The notes below the pieces were generated by a model that saw nothing but the letters and a program-made list of their open reading frames with translations, was not told the origin of the DNA and ran no database searches. From assembly GCF_001189535.1 (NCBI RefSeq), contig NZ_CP012070.1:2852001-2916000 (forward strand): 64,000 bases of DNA. The letters run 5' to 3'. The DNA is from Arsenicicoccus sp. oral taxon 190. GTDB taxonomy: Bacteria > Actinomycetota > Actinomycetes > Actinomycetales > Dermatophilaceae. Each line of letters opens with the position of its first letter. Position 1 is the first letter of the stretch. Both the position numbers and the translations under genes were made by a program. Of the stretch, positions 1-8,287 are shown one piece after another.

Positions 1-153
1 GTGGTAGCCGATGCACCAACAGCCGCCGAAGATGCCGTTGTTGCGCTCGACGAGCTCGGCGAAGGCGTCCCAGGTCTGCTCCGACAGCGGGACGACCCGC
101 AGGCCGTCGGGGATGTCGGGCGTGGGGGCGGGCACGTCGATCTCGTCGGTCAT
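1..153 (-). CDS. GNAT-family N-acetyltransferase, N-terminal 51 codons only
   Basis: The gene is cut by the left edge of the window; only the first 51 residues are present, reading from ATG at 153. The visible part ends in a segment with ERNNGIFGGCWCIGYH, a signature I associate with a family of actinobacterial GNAT acetyltransferases that transfer an acetyl group from acetyl-CoA to an unknown acceptor. The acetyl-CoA binding motif would lie beyond the edge, so the assignment rests on this N-terminal signature alone. The start has no Shine-Dalgarno sequence but a TAGCCT hexamer seven bases upstream, suggesting a leaderless message. Confidence 0.6.
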   Translation of the reverse strand, partial: MTDEIDVPAPTPDIPDGLRVVPLSEQTWDAFAELVERNNGIFGGCWCIGYH

Positions 154-160
154 GGCGACT

Positions 161-166
161 AGGCTA
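161..166 (-). promoter_or_regulatory. -10 element for leaderless GNAT gene
   Basis: TAGCCT on the minus strand lies seven bases before the ATG at 153, the spacing expected when transcription starts at or next to the start codon. Confidence 0.5.
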
Positions 167-228
167 GGCAGGGTTGCGGACGGTGCACGTCCGGAGCGAC
201 CGAGGAGGTCCCCGGCGCGGACGATCGG

Positions 229-909
229 CTAGGCGGGCAGTCCCGGCCCCGGGTCTCCCTCGCGCCAGTGCCGACGGCACAGCACCCGGTATGTCGCTCC
301 CGCGCCCCCGCCACCGAGGTCGCCGACGGCCACCTGGGCCCCGGAGCGGATCACCGTGCCCGCCTCGATGCGGGCGTTGACCCGCCCGGCCTGGCCGCAC
401 CAGCAGAGCACCTCGACGAGGTCGAGGATGTCGTCGGCCAGCTCCACGAGCCGCTGCGACCCGGGGAAGGTGCGCGAGTCGAAGGCCGTGAGCAGCCCGA
501 AGCAGTCGACGTCGACGGCCATCTGGTCGACGAGCAGCGCGAGCTCGTCCACCTGCTCGGGGGTGAGGAACTGCGCCTCGTCCACGATCACGAAGCCGCG
601 CGGCGGCAGCGCCTCCCCGATGGTGGCGACGAAGTCCGTGTCTTCGGTGAACTCCCGTGCCGACACGGACATCCCGAGACGCGAGGACAGGGTGGCGCTG
701 CCGGCGCGGTCGGAGGAGGTGAAGATCAGGCCGGGGCGACCGGCCTGGCGCCGGTGGAAGCCCACCTGGATGGCCAGCGCAGACTTGCCGGCCCCCATCA
801 GACCGGCGTGGAAGCGCAGCCGGCCGACCGCGGGCGCGAGGTGGCAGATGCCGAAGAGCGGGTTCTGGTCCGGGCTGGGGCGGGCGGGAGCCTGGTCGGC
901 CTCCGTCAT
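229..909 (-). CDS. tdk: Thymidine kinase
   Basis: The 226-residue protein phosphorylates thymidine to dTMP in the pyrimidine salvage pathway. It has a P-loop GLMGAGKS at residues 36-43, a DEAQ motif at 110-113 and a likely zinc site made by CWC (169-171) and CRRH (211-214), the arrangement of the TK1-like family. The P-loop differs slightly from the enterobacterial version but fits the actinobacterial branch. The ATG at 909 overlaps the stop of the upstream phosphodiesterase gene by four bases (ATGA), so the two are probably translationally coupled in one operon with the DUF5998 gene. A longer reading frame upstream is only an antisense-like extension inside the phosphodiesterase gene. Confidence 0.85.
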   Translation of the reverse strand: MTEADQAPARPSPDQNPLFGICHLAPAVGRLRFHAGLMGAGKSALAIQVGFHRRQAGRPGLIFTSSDRAGSATLSSRLGMSVSAREFTEDTDFVATIGEALPPRGFVIVDEAQFLTPEQVDELALLVDQMAVDVDCFGLLTAFDSRTFPGSQRLVELADDILDLVEVLCWCGQAGRVNARIEAGTVIRSGAQVAVGDLGGGGAGATYRVLCRRHWREGDPGPGLPA

Positions 910-2066
910 CGGGCGCTCCTCGCGGGGTAGGTGAGCAGGGGGATGGCGGTCTCGTGGTCGGTCACGGAGCCGTGGACGCCGAGCAGCGCGACGAGCTCGG
1001 GGCGCATCACCCGGGTGTCGACGACCGCGAGCGACCCGGTCATGGCCACGACGACGTCGCCGATGCGCGGCAGCACCCGCGGCTCGACGGCGCCGAACCA
1101 CCCTCGCTCCACGACCTCCTCGCGGGTCAGCACCAGCGCGTCCTGCCCGAGGCGGGCCGACCACCGGTCGGTCACGGCTGCCGTCCGGCGCGGGTCGTCC
1201 AGGTAGAGCTGCAGGGCCCGCGGCTCGCCGCCGACGTGGCGGACGTCGGCGGCCAGGTCCGCCTCGACCGCCACGTCCAGCCGGTCCGCGAGCGGGATGT
1301 CGACCATCCCGTGGTCCGCGGTCACGTGCAGCGCGCTGTCGTCGGGCAGCAGCGTCGCGAGCCGGGCCAGCTGCGCGTCGACGGCCTCCAGCTCGGCGGT
1401 CCACTGCGGGGACTGCCAGCCGTGGACGTGCCCGACCTTGTCCAGGTCGCCCCAGTAGAGGTAGACCAGCGACCGGTCGGCGGCCCCGGCGGCGCGCGCC
1501 GCCACCTCCACCCGGGCGTCGAGGTCCTTGGCCCCCTGGAAGGCGCCGCCGCGCAGCGCGGCGTTGGTCAGCCCGGAGCCGTCGAAGAAGTGGGGCCCGA
1601 CGCGGGTGACGGACACCCCCGCCGCGGCGCACCGCTGGAAGACCGTCTCGTGCGGCTGCCAGGCGAAGGGGTCGACGCCCTCGTCCCAGGCCAGCTCGTT
1701 GAAGGTGCGGTCCTCCCCCGGCACCAGGACCTGGTAGCCGACCAGCCCGTGCGCCCCCGGCGGCAGACCGGTGCCGAAGGTCCCCATGCTGGTGGCCGTG
1801 GTGGACGGGAAGCCGGACTGCAGCACCGGCGAGCCCTCCAGGGCCGACCGCAGGAACGGCGCGTGCCCCCGCCGGGCCTCGAGCAGCCTCCGGCCGAGCC
1901 CGTCGACCAGCACGACCACGGCGCGCCGGGACGGGGGCAGCGACATACGGCCCACCTCGCGGGGCCCGAGCTCGACGCCGAGCGAGCGGGCGACCGCCGG
2001 CAGGACGTCGGCGAGCCCCAGCCCGGCGTAGGCGCGCGCCAGCACAGCGGTCCGACGACCACCCAC
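906..2066 (-). CDS. Alkaline-phosphatase superfamily nucleotide pyrophosphatase/phosphodiesterase
   Basis: The 386-residue protein belongs to the alkaline phosphatase/NPP superfamily of two-metal hydrolases. Visible metal and nucleophile motifs are VVVLVDGLGRR (Asp near 55), PSTTATSMGTFGTG (Thr nucleophile near 89-90), VTADHGMVD, and a late GVHGS. No signal peptide or transmembrane segment is evident, so it is probably cytoplasmic, and its substrate is unknown. The start is GTG at 2066, three bases after the stop of the DUF5998 gene, and its end overlaps the thymidine kinase start by four bases. The trio DUF5998-phosphodiesterase-thymidine kinase recurs in actinobacteria, in my recollection, and may be linked to nucleotide turnover. 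Confidence 0.75.
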   Translation of the reverse strand: MGGRRTAVLARAYAGLGLADVLPAVARSLGVELGPREVGRMSLPPSRRAVVVLVDGLGRRLLEARRGHAPFLRSALEGSPVLQSGFPSTTATSMGTFGTGLPPGAHGLVGYQVLVPGEDRTFNELAWDEGVDPFAWQPHETVFQRCAAAGVSVTRVGPHFFDGSGLTNAALRGGAFQGAKDLDARVEVAARAAGAADRSLVYLYWGDLDKVGHVHGWQSPQWTAELEAVDAQLARLATLLPDDSALHVTADHGMVDIPLADRLDVAVEADLAADVRHVGGEPRALQLYLDDPRRTAAVTDRWSARLGQDALVLTREEVVERGWFGAVEPRVLPRIGDVVVAMTGSLAVVDTRVMRPELVALLGVHGSVTDHETAIPLLTYPARSAR

Positions 2067-2069
2067 GGG

Positions 2070-2720
2070 TCAGCGGCCCGTCGTCAGCGACAGGGCACGG
2101 GTGAAGGCCCGGGCCCGGGCGACCGCCTCGGGCCCGTCCGCGTCCGCGCTGACCCGCAGCGCGATGTCGTCGCCGGTCACCGTGCCGTCGTAGCCGTGGT
2201 CGGCCTCGCAGCTCTGGTCCCCGCAGGTGGCGGGCAGCAGGTCGACGCGGCTGACCGCGCCCCAGCCGATCGTCACGGTCACCTCTCCCCCGAGGGTCCC
2301 CGGCCGGTATGCCGCGGCCGACCCGACGACGTGGGTGAGCATCACCCCGCGGACGCTGCGCAGCGGGACGGACTCGGAGGTGGCGGTGACGACGGCGTCG
2401 CTGCGGTCCAGGCTGCGGTCGGCCGCCCGCCCGGTCCGGGGGACGCCCGCGGTGGAGGCGGGGTCGACGTGGTCGTCGACGTGGCCGACGACCAGCCGGG
2501 TCGGGGTGAGCACGAGCACCGTGACGTGGCGCAGGATCTCGTCCTGCTCGAAGGTGGTCTCCTGATGCACCAGGTGCTCGACGACGTCCTCCCCCGCGAC
2601 CGCCTCGGCCACGACGTCGGCCACCAGGGCCGGGTAGTAGCCGGCCCGCTCGATGTCACGACGCAGCGGGTGCGGGAGGAGATCGGCTGGGGTCGGCGTG
2701 GTGCGAGGCATGGCCGTCAT
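2070..2720 (-). CDS. DUF5998 family protein
   Basis: This 216-residue soluble protein matches the actinobacterial DUF5998 family in length and in its segments AGYYPALVADVVAEA and LPATCGDQSCEADHGYDG. The function is unknown. It is the first gene of a minus-strand operon with the phosphodiesterase and thymidine kinase genes. I chose ATG at 2720 because a GAGGTGG segment lies a few bases upstream; a second ATG nine bases later (2711) is equally possible. Two cysteines in the CGDQSCEADH segment could bind a metal, but no catalytic signature is visible. Confidence 0.7.
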   Translation of the reverse strand: MTAMPRTTPTPADLLPHPLRRDIERAGYYPALVADVVAEAVAGEDVVEHLVHQETTFEQDEILRHVTVLVLTPTRLVVGHVDDHVDPASTAGVPRTGRAADRSLDRSDAVVTATSESVPLRSVRGVMLTHVVGSAAAYRPGTLGGEVTVTIGWGAVSRVDLLPATCGDQSCEADHGYDGTVTGDDIALRVSADADGPEAVARARAFTRALSLTTGR

Positions 2721-2891
2721 TGTGGCACCACCTCGCGGTGCGCGGCCCGCTCCGGCACGCCCGCGCCGGACCCACCCGTCACCCCAGGCGCCCACCGTGC
2801 GCCCAGCGATCTCCCAGCATCGTCCCAGCGCGATGCCTCACCATCGTCCGGGCTGCCCGCACGGGCGCTGCGTCCCGCTCGAGGAGATCCC

Positions 2892-3593
2892 ATGTCTGTG
2901 CCCGTCGCCACGCGCAGGTCCGCCGCGCCGCTGTCCCGCTGGGTCGTCCCCGGCCTCCTGCTGTGGGCCGTCGGGCTCGGGATCGGGTGGTTCGCCACCG
3001 CGCGGGGCGCCGCCGCGGACGGCGAGCTCGCCCTGGACCAGGCGCTCGGCGCCCACCGCAGCCTGCTGGGCACCGCGATCGGCCGGTTCTTCGACCTGGC
3101 GACCGGGCCCCAGGTCGCCCCGGTCCTGCTGCTGGTCGTCGCGGGGCTGCTGTGGTGGCGCCGCCGACACGAGACGGCGCTGCTGCTGCTCGGCCTGACC
3201 GGGGTCGGGTGGGTGTCGGTGGCGCTGGCCAAGATGCTCATCGCCCGGCCCCGCCCGCCGCACGACCTCGTGCATGCGATGTCCCTGGAGACCTCTCCGG
3301 ACAGCTTCCCGAGCGGGCACGTGGCCTTCGCGGCCGCCCTGCTGGCGACGGTCGTGCTGATCGCCCACCGCCGCGGCCACCCGGTGGGTCGGCTGCTGCT
3401 CGTCGGCGTCCCCGTGGTGCTCCTGGACGCGTGGGCACGGTTGTACTGGGGCGTCCACTACCTCGCCGACGTCGTCGCGGCCCCGCTGCTGGCGTGCGGC
3501 ACCGTGCTGCTGCTGGCCCCGCTCGCGACGGCGGTCGTGCCCCGCGCCGTGGGCCTCACGCCGTCATGGCTCGGCGGTCCGCGTCGGTCCTGA
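2892..3593 (+). CDS. PAP2-family membrane phosphatase
   Basis: The 233-residue integral membrane protein carries the three-part PAP2 signature: KMLIARPRPP, PSGH, and RLYWGVHYLADV, which supply the phosphate-binding residues and the catalytic histidine. About six hydrophobic segments are visible. Members dephosphorylate lipid phosphates such as undecaprenyl diphosphate or phosphatidic acid at the outer face of the membrane; the precise substrate cannot be read here. The ATG at 2892 is preceded by GAGGAG at good spacing. Its 3-prime end overlaps by 38 bases the end of the convergent acetyltransferase fusion gene, so the two messages are complementary there. Confidence 0.85.
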   Translation: MSVPVATRRSAAPLSRWVVPGLLLWAVGLGIGWFATARGAAADGELALDQALGAHRSLLGTAIGRFFDLATGPQVAPVLLLVVAGLLWWRRRHETALLLLGLTGVGWVSVALAKMLIARPRPPHDLVHAMSLETSPDSFPSGHVAFAAALLATVVLIAHRRGHPVGRLLLVGVPVVLLDAWARLYWGVHYLADVVAAPLLACGTVLLLAPLATAVVPRAVGLTPSWLGGPRRS

Positions 3594-6231
3594 GCCCGGG
3601 CTTCGCGACCGCGATCTCGGCCCCCAGGACCTCCACCCCGCCGGCGCTCGCCTGGACCGGGTTGAGCTCGAGGGCGGACACCTCGGGGAAGTCGTCGGCG
3701 AGCACCGAGATGCGCCCGATGATCTCCTCCAGCGCGGGCAGGTCGACCGGCTCCGCGCCGCGGTGACCGTCGAGCAGCGGGAAGGCCTTGACCGAGGTGA
3801 CGAGCTCGTGCACGTCGTGGTCGGTGAGCGGCGGGATGCGGTGCGCGACGTCCTCGAGCAGCTCGGTCGGGGGCCCCGCCACGGAGAAGCTCACCACCGG
3901 CCCGAAGAGCGTGTCCTCCGTCGAGCGGATCACGCACGCCACGCCCGGTGACGCCATCGCCTGCACCACCAGGGCCGGGTCGCCGAGCGAGCCGAACCTC
4001 GCGGTGAGGTGCGCGAAGGCCTCCCGCACCTCCTCGGCGTCGTCCAGGTCCAGCCGCAGCGCCCCGAGCCCCGGGGAGTGCCGCAGCACCTGCGACACAG
4101 ACTTCATCATGACGGGGTGGCCGAGGCGCTCCGCCGCGGCGACCGCCTCGTCCGCCGAGGCCACCCGCACCCGCGGCCACACCGGCACGCCGTAGGCCCG
4201 CAGCAGCAGCCCGGCCTCGTCGTCGGTCAGGGCGCGGCCGGCCGGGGCGTCCTGCAGCACCTGGTCGATGACGGCGAAGGCCGCGTGGCGGTCGATGTCC
4301 TCGTAGGTGACCCGCTCCCCCTTGTCGGTGTCCCGCCAGGCGGCATACCGGCTGACCTTGTCGAGGGCCAGCACGGCGTCCTCCGGCATCGGGTATGTCG
4401 GCACGCCCCCGTGGCCCAGGGTCGGCCCGGCGCTGGGGTCGGCCACGCCGCGCATCCCGAGGAAGGTGCTCAGGATCGGTTTGGTCGCCTGCGCGGCCAC
4501 CTCCGAGACGGTGCTGACCACCGACTCGTCCGCGGTGACCAGCGGCGGGATGAAGCAGGTCACCACCGCGTCGACCTGCTCGTCGTCCAGGGCGGCGTGC
4601 AGCGCGGCGGCGAACTCCTGCGCCGACGCCTCGGGCGCCAGCGACACCGGCCCGTGGGTGACGACCAGGCCGCGGTCCAGGCAGGCGTCGGCCGTGAGCG
4701 CCCCGAGGGCGTGGGCGTTGCCGACGATGCCGACCCGACGGCCCGCCGGCAGCGGCTGGGAGGTGACCAGGGCGGCCACGTCGAAGAGCTGGTGGACGTT
4801 CTCCACCCGCATCACCCCGGCCTGGGTCATCATCGCGTCGAAGGCCGCCCGCGGGACCTGCGTCGGGCGCACCGTGTGGCCGGGCGGCACCGAGTAGCCC
4901 GAGTAGCCGGACTTGACCACGATGACCGGCTTGGACGCCGCGAGCTGTCGCGCGATGCGGGAGAACTTGCGCGGGTTGCCGACCGACTCCAGGTGCATCC
5001 CGACGGCCTCGGTGTGCGGGTCGTCGATGAAGTACTGCATGAGGTCGTTGCCGGAGACGTCCGCGCGGTTGCCGGCCGAGGCGAAGACGGAGACCCCGAC
5101 GTTGCGGCGAGCCGCGGTCGCGAGCACCGCCACGCCGAGGGCACCGCTCTGGGCGAAGAGCCCCAGCCGGCCCGGGTGCGGCAGCCGCGGCGCCACCGTC
5201 GCGTTGAGGTGCAGCGTGCTGTTGGCCACCCCGATGGTGTTGGGCCCCACGACCCGCAGCCCGTTGGCGTGCGCCCGGGCCCGCAGCTCCTGCTGCAGCC
5301 GCAGCCCCTCGGGCCCCGACTCGGCGAACCCGTTGGAGGCCACCACGAGGGACTTCACCCCGGCGGCGGCGCAGTCGTCGACGACGCCGAGCACCTCCGA
5401 CGCCGGGACCGCCACCACTGCGAGGTCGATGGGTTCGCCGATCGCCGACACCGTGGGCCGGCACGGCACGCCGAGCACCTCGGTGGCGGTGGGGTGCACG
5501 GCATACGTCCTGCCGGCGAAGCCGCCGCGGACCAGGTTGTCCAGGATCAGGTGACCGAGGGCCTCCACGCGCGGGCTCGCGCCGACCACGACGACCGAGT
5601 CGGGCTCGAGCACCGTCTTGATGCTCGCTGCCTCGGACCGGTGCTCGCGGGACAGCCGCACCATCTCCGAGCGGACCGTCGGGCGGATCTGGAAGGACAC
5701 CGCGATGACGCCGTCGTCGAAGTGGTGCTTGACCTCGTAGCCCGCGTCGGTGAAGACCTTCATCATCTTGCGGTTCTGCGGGAGCACGTCCGCGACGAAC
5801 TCCTCGATGCCGAGCTCCTGGCCGATCGCGGCGAGGTGCTCGAGCAGGACCGAGCCGATCCCCTTGCCCTGGTAGTGGTCGGAGATGTTGAAGGCCACCT
5901 CGGCGACCCCCGGGTCGACGACGTCGTAGCGACCGATGCCGATGATGTCGTCGCGCACGGTCGCGACCAGCGCCACCCGGTCGACCTGGTCTACCTCGGT
6001 GAACCGCGTCAGGTCCTTGGCGCTGATCTCCTTGATCGGGGCGAAGAAGCGCAGGTAGATCGACTCCGGCGACTGCTTGGCGTGGAACGCCTGGATCAGC
6101 GCGCGGTCGGAGGGCCGGATCGGCCGCAGGTGGCACACCGAGCCGTCCCGCAGCACGACGTCAGCCTCCCAGGAGGTGGGGTCGGAGACCCCGAGCCGGC
6201 CGGGTCCGTGGCTGCCGCGGTGCGTGCTCAT
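3556..6231 (-). CDS. GNAT acetyltransferase fused to NDP-forming acyl-CoA synthetase (Pat-like)
   Basis: The 891-residue protein has an N-terminal GNAT domain (about 20-170, with the acetyl-CoA loop HYQGKGIGSVLL), a CoA-binding Rossmann domain (about 200-330, VVVGASPRVEALG), a succinyl-CoA-ligase-like domain (about 335-500) and a C-terminal ATP-grasp domain (about 660-880). This combination is that of protein lysine acetyltransferases that control acetyl-CoA synthetase and other metabolic enzymes. The GNAT domain comes first, the reverse of Salmonella Pat. The segment PPGHTVRPTQVP holds His452, which by my alignment falls at the catalytic histidine of NDP-forming ligases, so ligase activity cannot be excluded. 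The ATG at 6231 has no clear ribosome site; GGATCC seven bases upstream is at best a weak -10. Confidence 0.85.
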   Translation of the reverse strand: MSTHRGSHGPGRLGVSDPTSWEADVVLRDGSVCHLRPIRPSDRALIQAFHAKQSPESIYLRFFAPIKEISAKDLTRFTEVDQVDRVALVATVRDDIIGIGRYDVVDPGVAEVAFNISDHYQGKGIGSVLLEHLAAIGQELGIEEFVADVLPQNRKMMKVFTDAGYEVKHHFDDGVIAVSFQIRPTVRSEMVRLSREHRSEAASIKTVLEPDSVVVVGASPRVEALGHLILDNLVRGGFAGRTYAVHPTATEVLGVPCRPTVSAIGEPIDLAVVAVPASEVLGVVDDCAAAGVKSLVVASNGFAESGPEGLRLQQELRARAHANGLRVVGPNTIGVANSTLHLNATVAPRLPHPGRLGLFAQSGALGVAVLATAARRNVGVSVFASAGNRADVSGNDLMQYFIDDPHTEAVGMHLESVGNPRKFSRIARQLAASKPVIVVKSGYSGYSVPPGHTVRPTQVPRAAFDAMMTQAGVMRVENVHQLFDVAALVTSQPLPAGRRVGIVGNAHALGALTADACLDRGLVVTHGPVSLAPEASAQEFAAALHAALDDEQVDAVVTCFIPPLVTADESVVSTVSEVAAQATKPILSTFLGMRGVADPSAGPTLGHGGVPTYPMPEDAVLALDKVSRYAAWRDTDKGERVTYEDIDRHAAFAVIDQVLQDAPAGRALTDDEAGLLLRAYGVPVWPRVRVASADEAVAAAERLGHPVMMKSVSQVLRHSPGLGALRLDLDDAEEVREAFAHLTARFGSLGDPALVVQAMASPGVACVIRSTEDTLFGPVVSFSVAGPPTELLEDVAHRIPPLTDHDVHELVTSVKAFPLLDGHRGAEPVDLPALEEIIGRISVLADDFPEVSALELNPVQASAGGVEVLGAEIAVAKPGLRTDADRRAMTA

Positions 6232-6295
6232 GGAGGAAGGATCCCACGCCACCCGGCCGCGGGCCCGGCGGGGCGCCGGGATCGGCCGCGACCGG

Positions 6296-7672
6296 TCAGG
6301 AGGACTGGGCGACCTGCACCTTGGTCCACCGCATCCCGTCGTGGCTGCCGAGGTAGTACAAGCCGCTGCGACCCCGCGGGACGGCAACGAAGCCGCCGGA
6401 CCCGTGGCGCAGCTCGCTCCAGCCCGTGGTCGTCGCCGGAGCCTGGCGCGGCTTGGCGAAGGTGGCTCCCCCGTCGGCGCTGGCGACCAGCAGGTAGGAG
6501 GTCGGCGAGGCCGCCACCAGGTGCTGGTCGTCCGCCGCGGCCAGCAGCGACGTCGCGGGCAACCCCTGCGCGGGGTCGACGGAGGCGAAGTCCCAGGTGT
6601 CGCCGCGGTCCCCGCTGGACATGACCGCGAGGTCCGCGGTGTCGCGCACGCCGCTGAAGCAGCTGGCGAAGAGCTTGGCGCCCTCGGGCCGTGCCACCAG
6701 CAGCCCGAAGGACCCGGGGCACCCGGAGCGCAGGGCGGAGATCGGGGTGACCCCGCCGTTGGCCTGGACCCGGGCCGCCTGCATGGCGACCGGCCCGCCG
6801 TCGGTGCGCACGGTGCCGGAGACGAGGATCCCGGCGTCGTCCCACCCGAGGGCGACCCGCTGCACAGGGGCGTCGCCCCGGGTGGTCGGGACGGCGGACG
6901 TGCGGGCCGCGGCGTCCGCCGGGCCCTGGCTGACGGACACGGTGCCGCCGCAGGTGTCGGCCCCGCACTCACGGACCGAGGCCATGGCGACCTCCCCGGC
7001 GAAGGGCTCCACGGCCAGGGTCACCTCGCCCGCACGGCCGGCACGCTCCCAGGTGCGACCGCCGTCGTCGGTCCTGAGCAGCGCCCCGCCGAAGGCCCAG
7101 CCGTGGATGTCGTCGGCGAAGACCACGCGGGACAGGGTGCGGCTCGTCGGGCGGGCCAGCGCGTCGTCCGGGTCGAGCACGGTGTTGTCGGGGAAGACCG
7201 CGGTCACGCGCCAGGTGCGGCCGGCGTCGCGGCTGCTGGCGAGGACCGGGCAGGAGCCCTGCGGGCCGCAGGTCGCGCTGCCGAGGGCGTGCAGCGTGCG
7301 CACCGTGGCGGGCTCGGCCTGGGCCTCGCTCACCGACGCCAGGTCGAAGTCGGCGGGCACCGGCGCCCCGACCGCGGCGGCCCGCGTCGCGACCACGCTC
7401 GGACCCGCGGGCACCGCCGGCGCCTCGGCGCCGAGCCCCAACCCCTGACGGGCCAGGATCACCCCAGCGGCGACCGCCGCCGCGGCCGCCCCGGCCGCGA
7501 CGCCGTGCCAGCGCCGGGGCGCGCGTCGCCCCGCGCGGCCCTCTCGGGCGATACGTCGCCAGCGCAGCTCGTCCGCGGTCTGCGGGGTCACGGAGGCGCG
7601 CTCGGCGCGGAAGAAGTCGGCGACCGGGTCGTCGGGCCGCTGACGCGGCTCGAAGTCGTCGTGATCGCTCAT
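6296..7672 (-). CDS. Membrane-anchored protein with Asp-box (BNR) propeller, sigma-factor partner
   Basis: The 458-residue protein has a charged 55-residue N-terminus, one transmembrane helix (about 56-75) and a large region outside the membrane with Asp-box motifs: SRDAGRTW (148-154), TDDGGRTW (201-208), SGDRGDTW (353-360), SADGGATF (398-405) and a weaker SHDGMRW (443-449). Asp boxes mark sialidase-like beta-propellers; no sialidase catalytic set is visible, so a binding role is more likely. Two cysteine pairs (135/141 and 236/241) could form disulfides. Its ATG overlaps the stop of the sigma-factor gene by four bases. From this position and topology I infer a sensor or anti-sigma role, but the cytoplasmic part does not show a recognisable zinc anti-sigma motif. 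Confidence 0.65.
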   Translation of the reverse strand: MSDHDDFEPRQRPDDPVADFFRAERASVTPQTADELRWRRIAREGRAGRRAPRRWHGVAAGAAAAAVAAGVILARQGLGLGAEAPAVPAGPSVVATRAAAVGAPVPADFDLASVSEAQAEPATVRTLHALGSATCGPQGSCPVLASSRDAGRTWRVTAVFPDNTVLDPDDALARPTSRTLSRVVFADDIHGWAFGGALLRTDDGGRTWERAGRAGEVTLAVEPFAGEVAMASVRECGADTCGGTVSVSQGPADAAARTSAVPTTRGDAPVQRVALGWDDAGILVSGTVRTDGGPVAMQAARVQANGGVTPISALRSGCPGSFGLLVARPEGAKLFASCFSGVRDTADLAVMSSGDRGDTWDFASVDPAQGLPATSLLAAADDQHLVAASPTSYLLVASADGGATFAKPRQAPATTTGWSELRHGSGGFVAVPRGRSGLYYLGSHDGMRWTKVQVAQSS

Positions 7673-8214
7673 CGGGTCCCCTCCAGCATCGAGGCGAGTC
7701 TGGCTCGGGCGTCGTACAGGTCACGCTTGACGGCGCCCTGGGACTTGCCGAGCTGGTCGGCGACCGTGGCCACCGGCAGGTCGGCGAAGTAGTGCAGCAT
7801 GACCGCCATGCGCAGCCGGTCGGGGAGCGCCTGGACCGCGTCGCGGACGGTCATCACGGTCGCGTGGTCGGTCGGCTCGGGGTCGGCGCCGCCCTGGAGC
7901 TTCTCGTAGGCGATGGCCTCCCGGCCCCGCTTGCGCCAGTGGTCGCGGACCAGGTTGGCCGTCGCGGTGTAGAGCCAGGGCCGCGGCTCGTTGACCGAGT
8001 CGAGGTTGCGCAGCAGCTTGACGAAGGCCTCGGTGGCGAAGTCGTGCGCGAGGTCGGGGTCGCCGACGAGCTTGGTGGCCCAGCCCGCGAGCATGCCGTA
8101 GTGGGCACGGTAGATCTCCCGGACCGTGTCCTCAGCCGAGGTCGCCTGCGTGCGCGACACGGTCCTCTCTCCCCACGTGAAGGGGGCGTCGAGGGCCAGC
8201 GAGACGGTCGTCAT
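7669..8214 (-). CDS. ECF-type RNA polymerase sigma factor
   Basis: The 181-residue protein has sigma region 2 (about 25-95, with AHDFATEAFVKLLRNL and PWLYTATANLVRDHWRK) and region 4 (about 115-175, with LPDRLRMAVMLHYFADLPVA and the helix-turn-helix LGKSQGAVKRDLYDARARL). It directs RNA polymerase to a small set of promoters. The ATG at 8214 begins MTTVSLALD; no good ribosome site is visible. The gene is coupled by an ATGA overlap to the Asp-box membrane protein, a typical sigma/regulator pairing. Which stimulus it serves is unknown. Confidence 0.85.
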   Translation of the reverse strand: MTTVSLALDAPFTWGERTVSRTQATSAEDTVREIYRAHYGMLAGWATKLVGDPDLAHDFATEAFVKLLRNLDSVNEPRPWLYTATANLVRDHWRKRGREAIAYEKLQGGADPEPTDHATVMTVRDAVQALPDRLRMAVMLHYFADLPVATVADQLGKSQGAVKRDLYDARARLASMLEGTR

Positions 8215-8287
8215 GTGTCGTAGACGCCCCAGGTGGCACCCAGGTTGGGGCACCGTCGGTTTCCCGCCACTATGTCACGCTCGGTGC

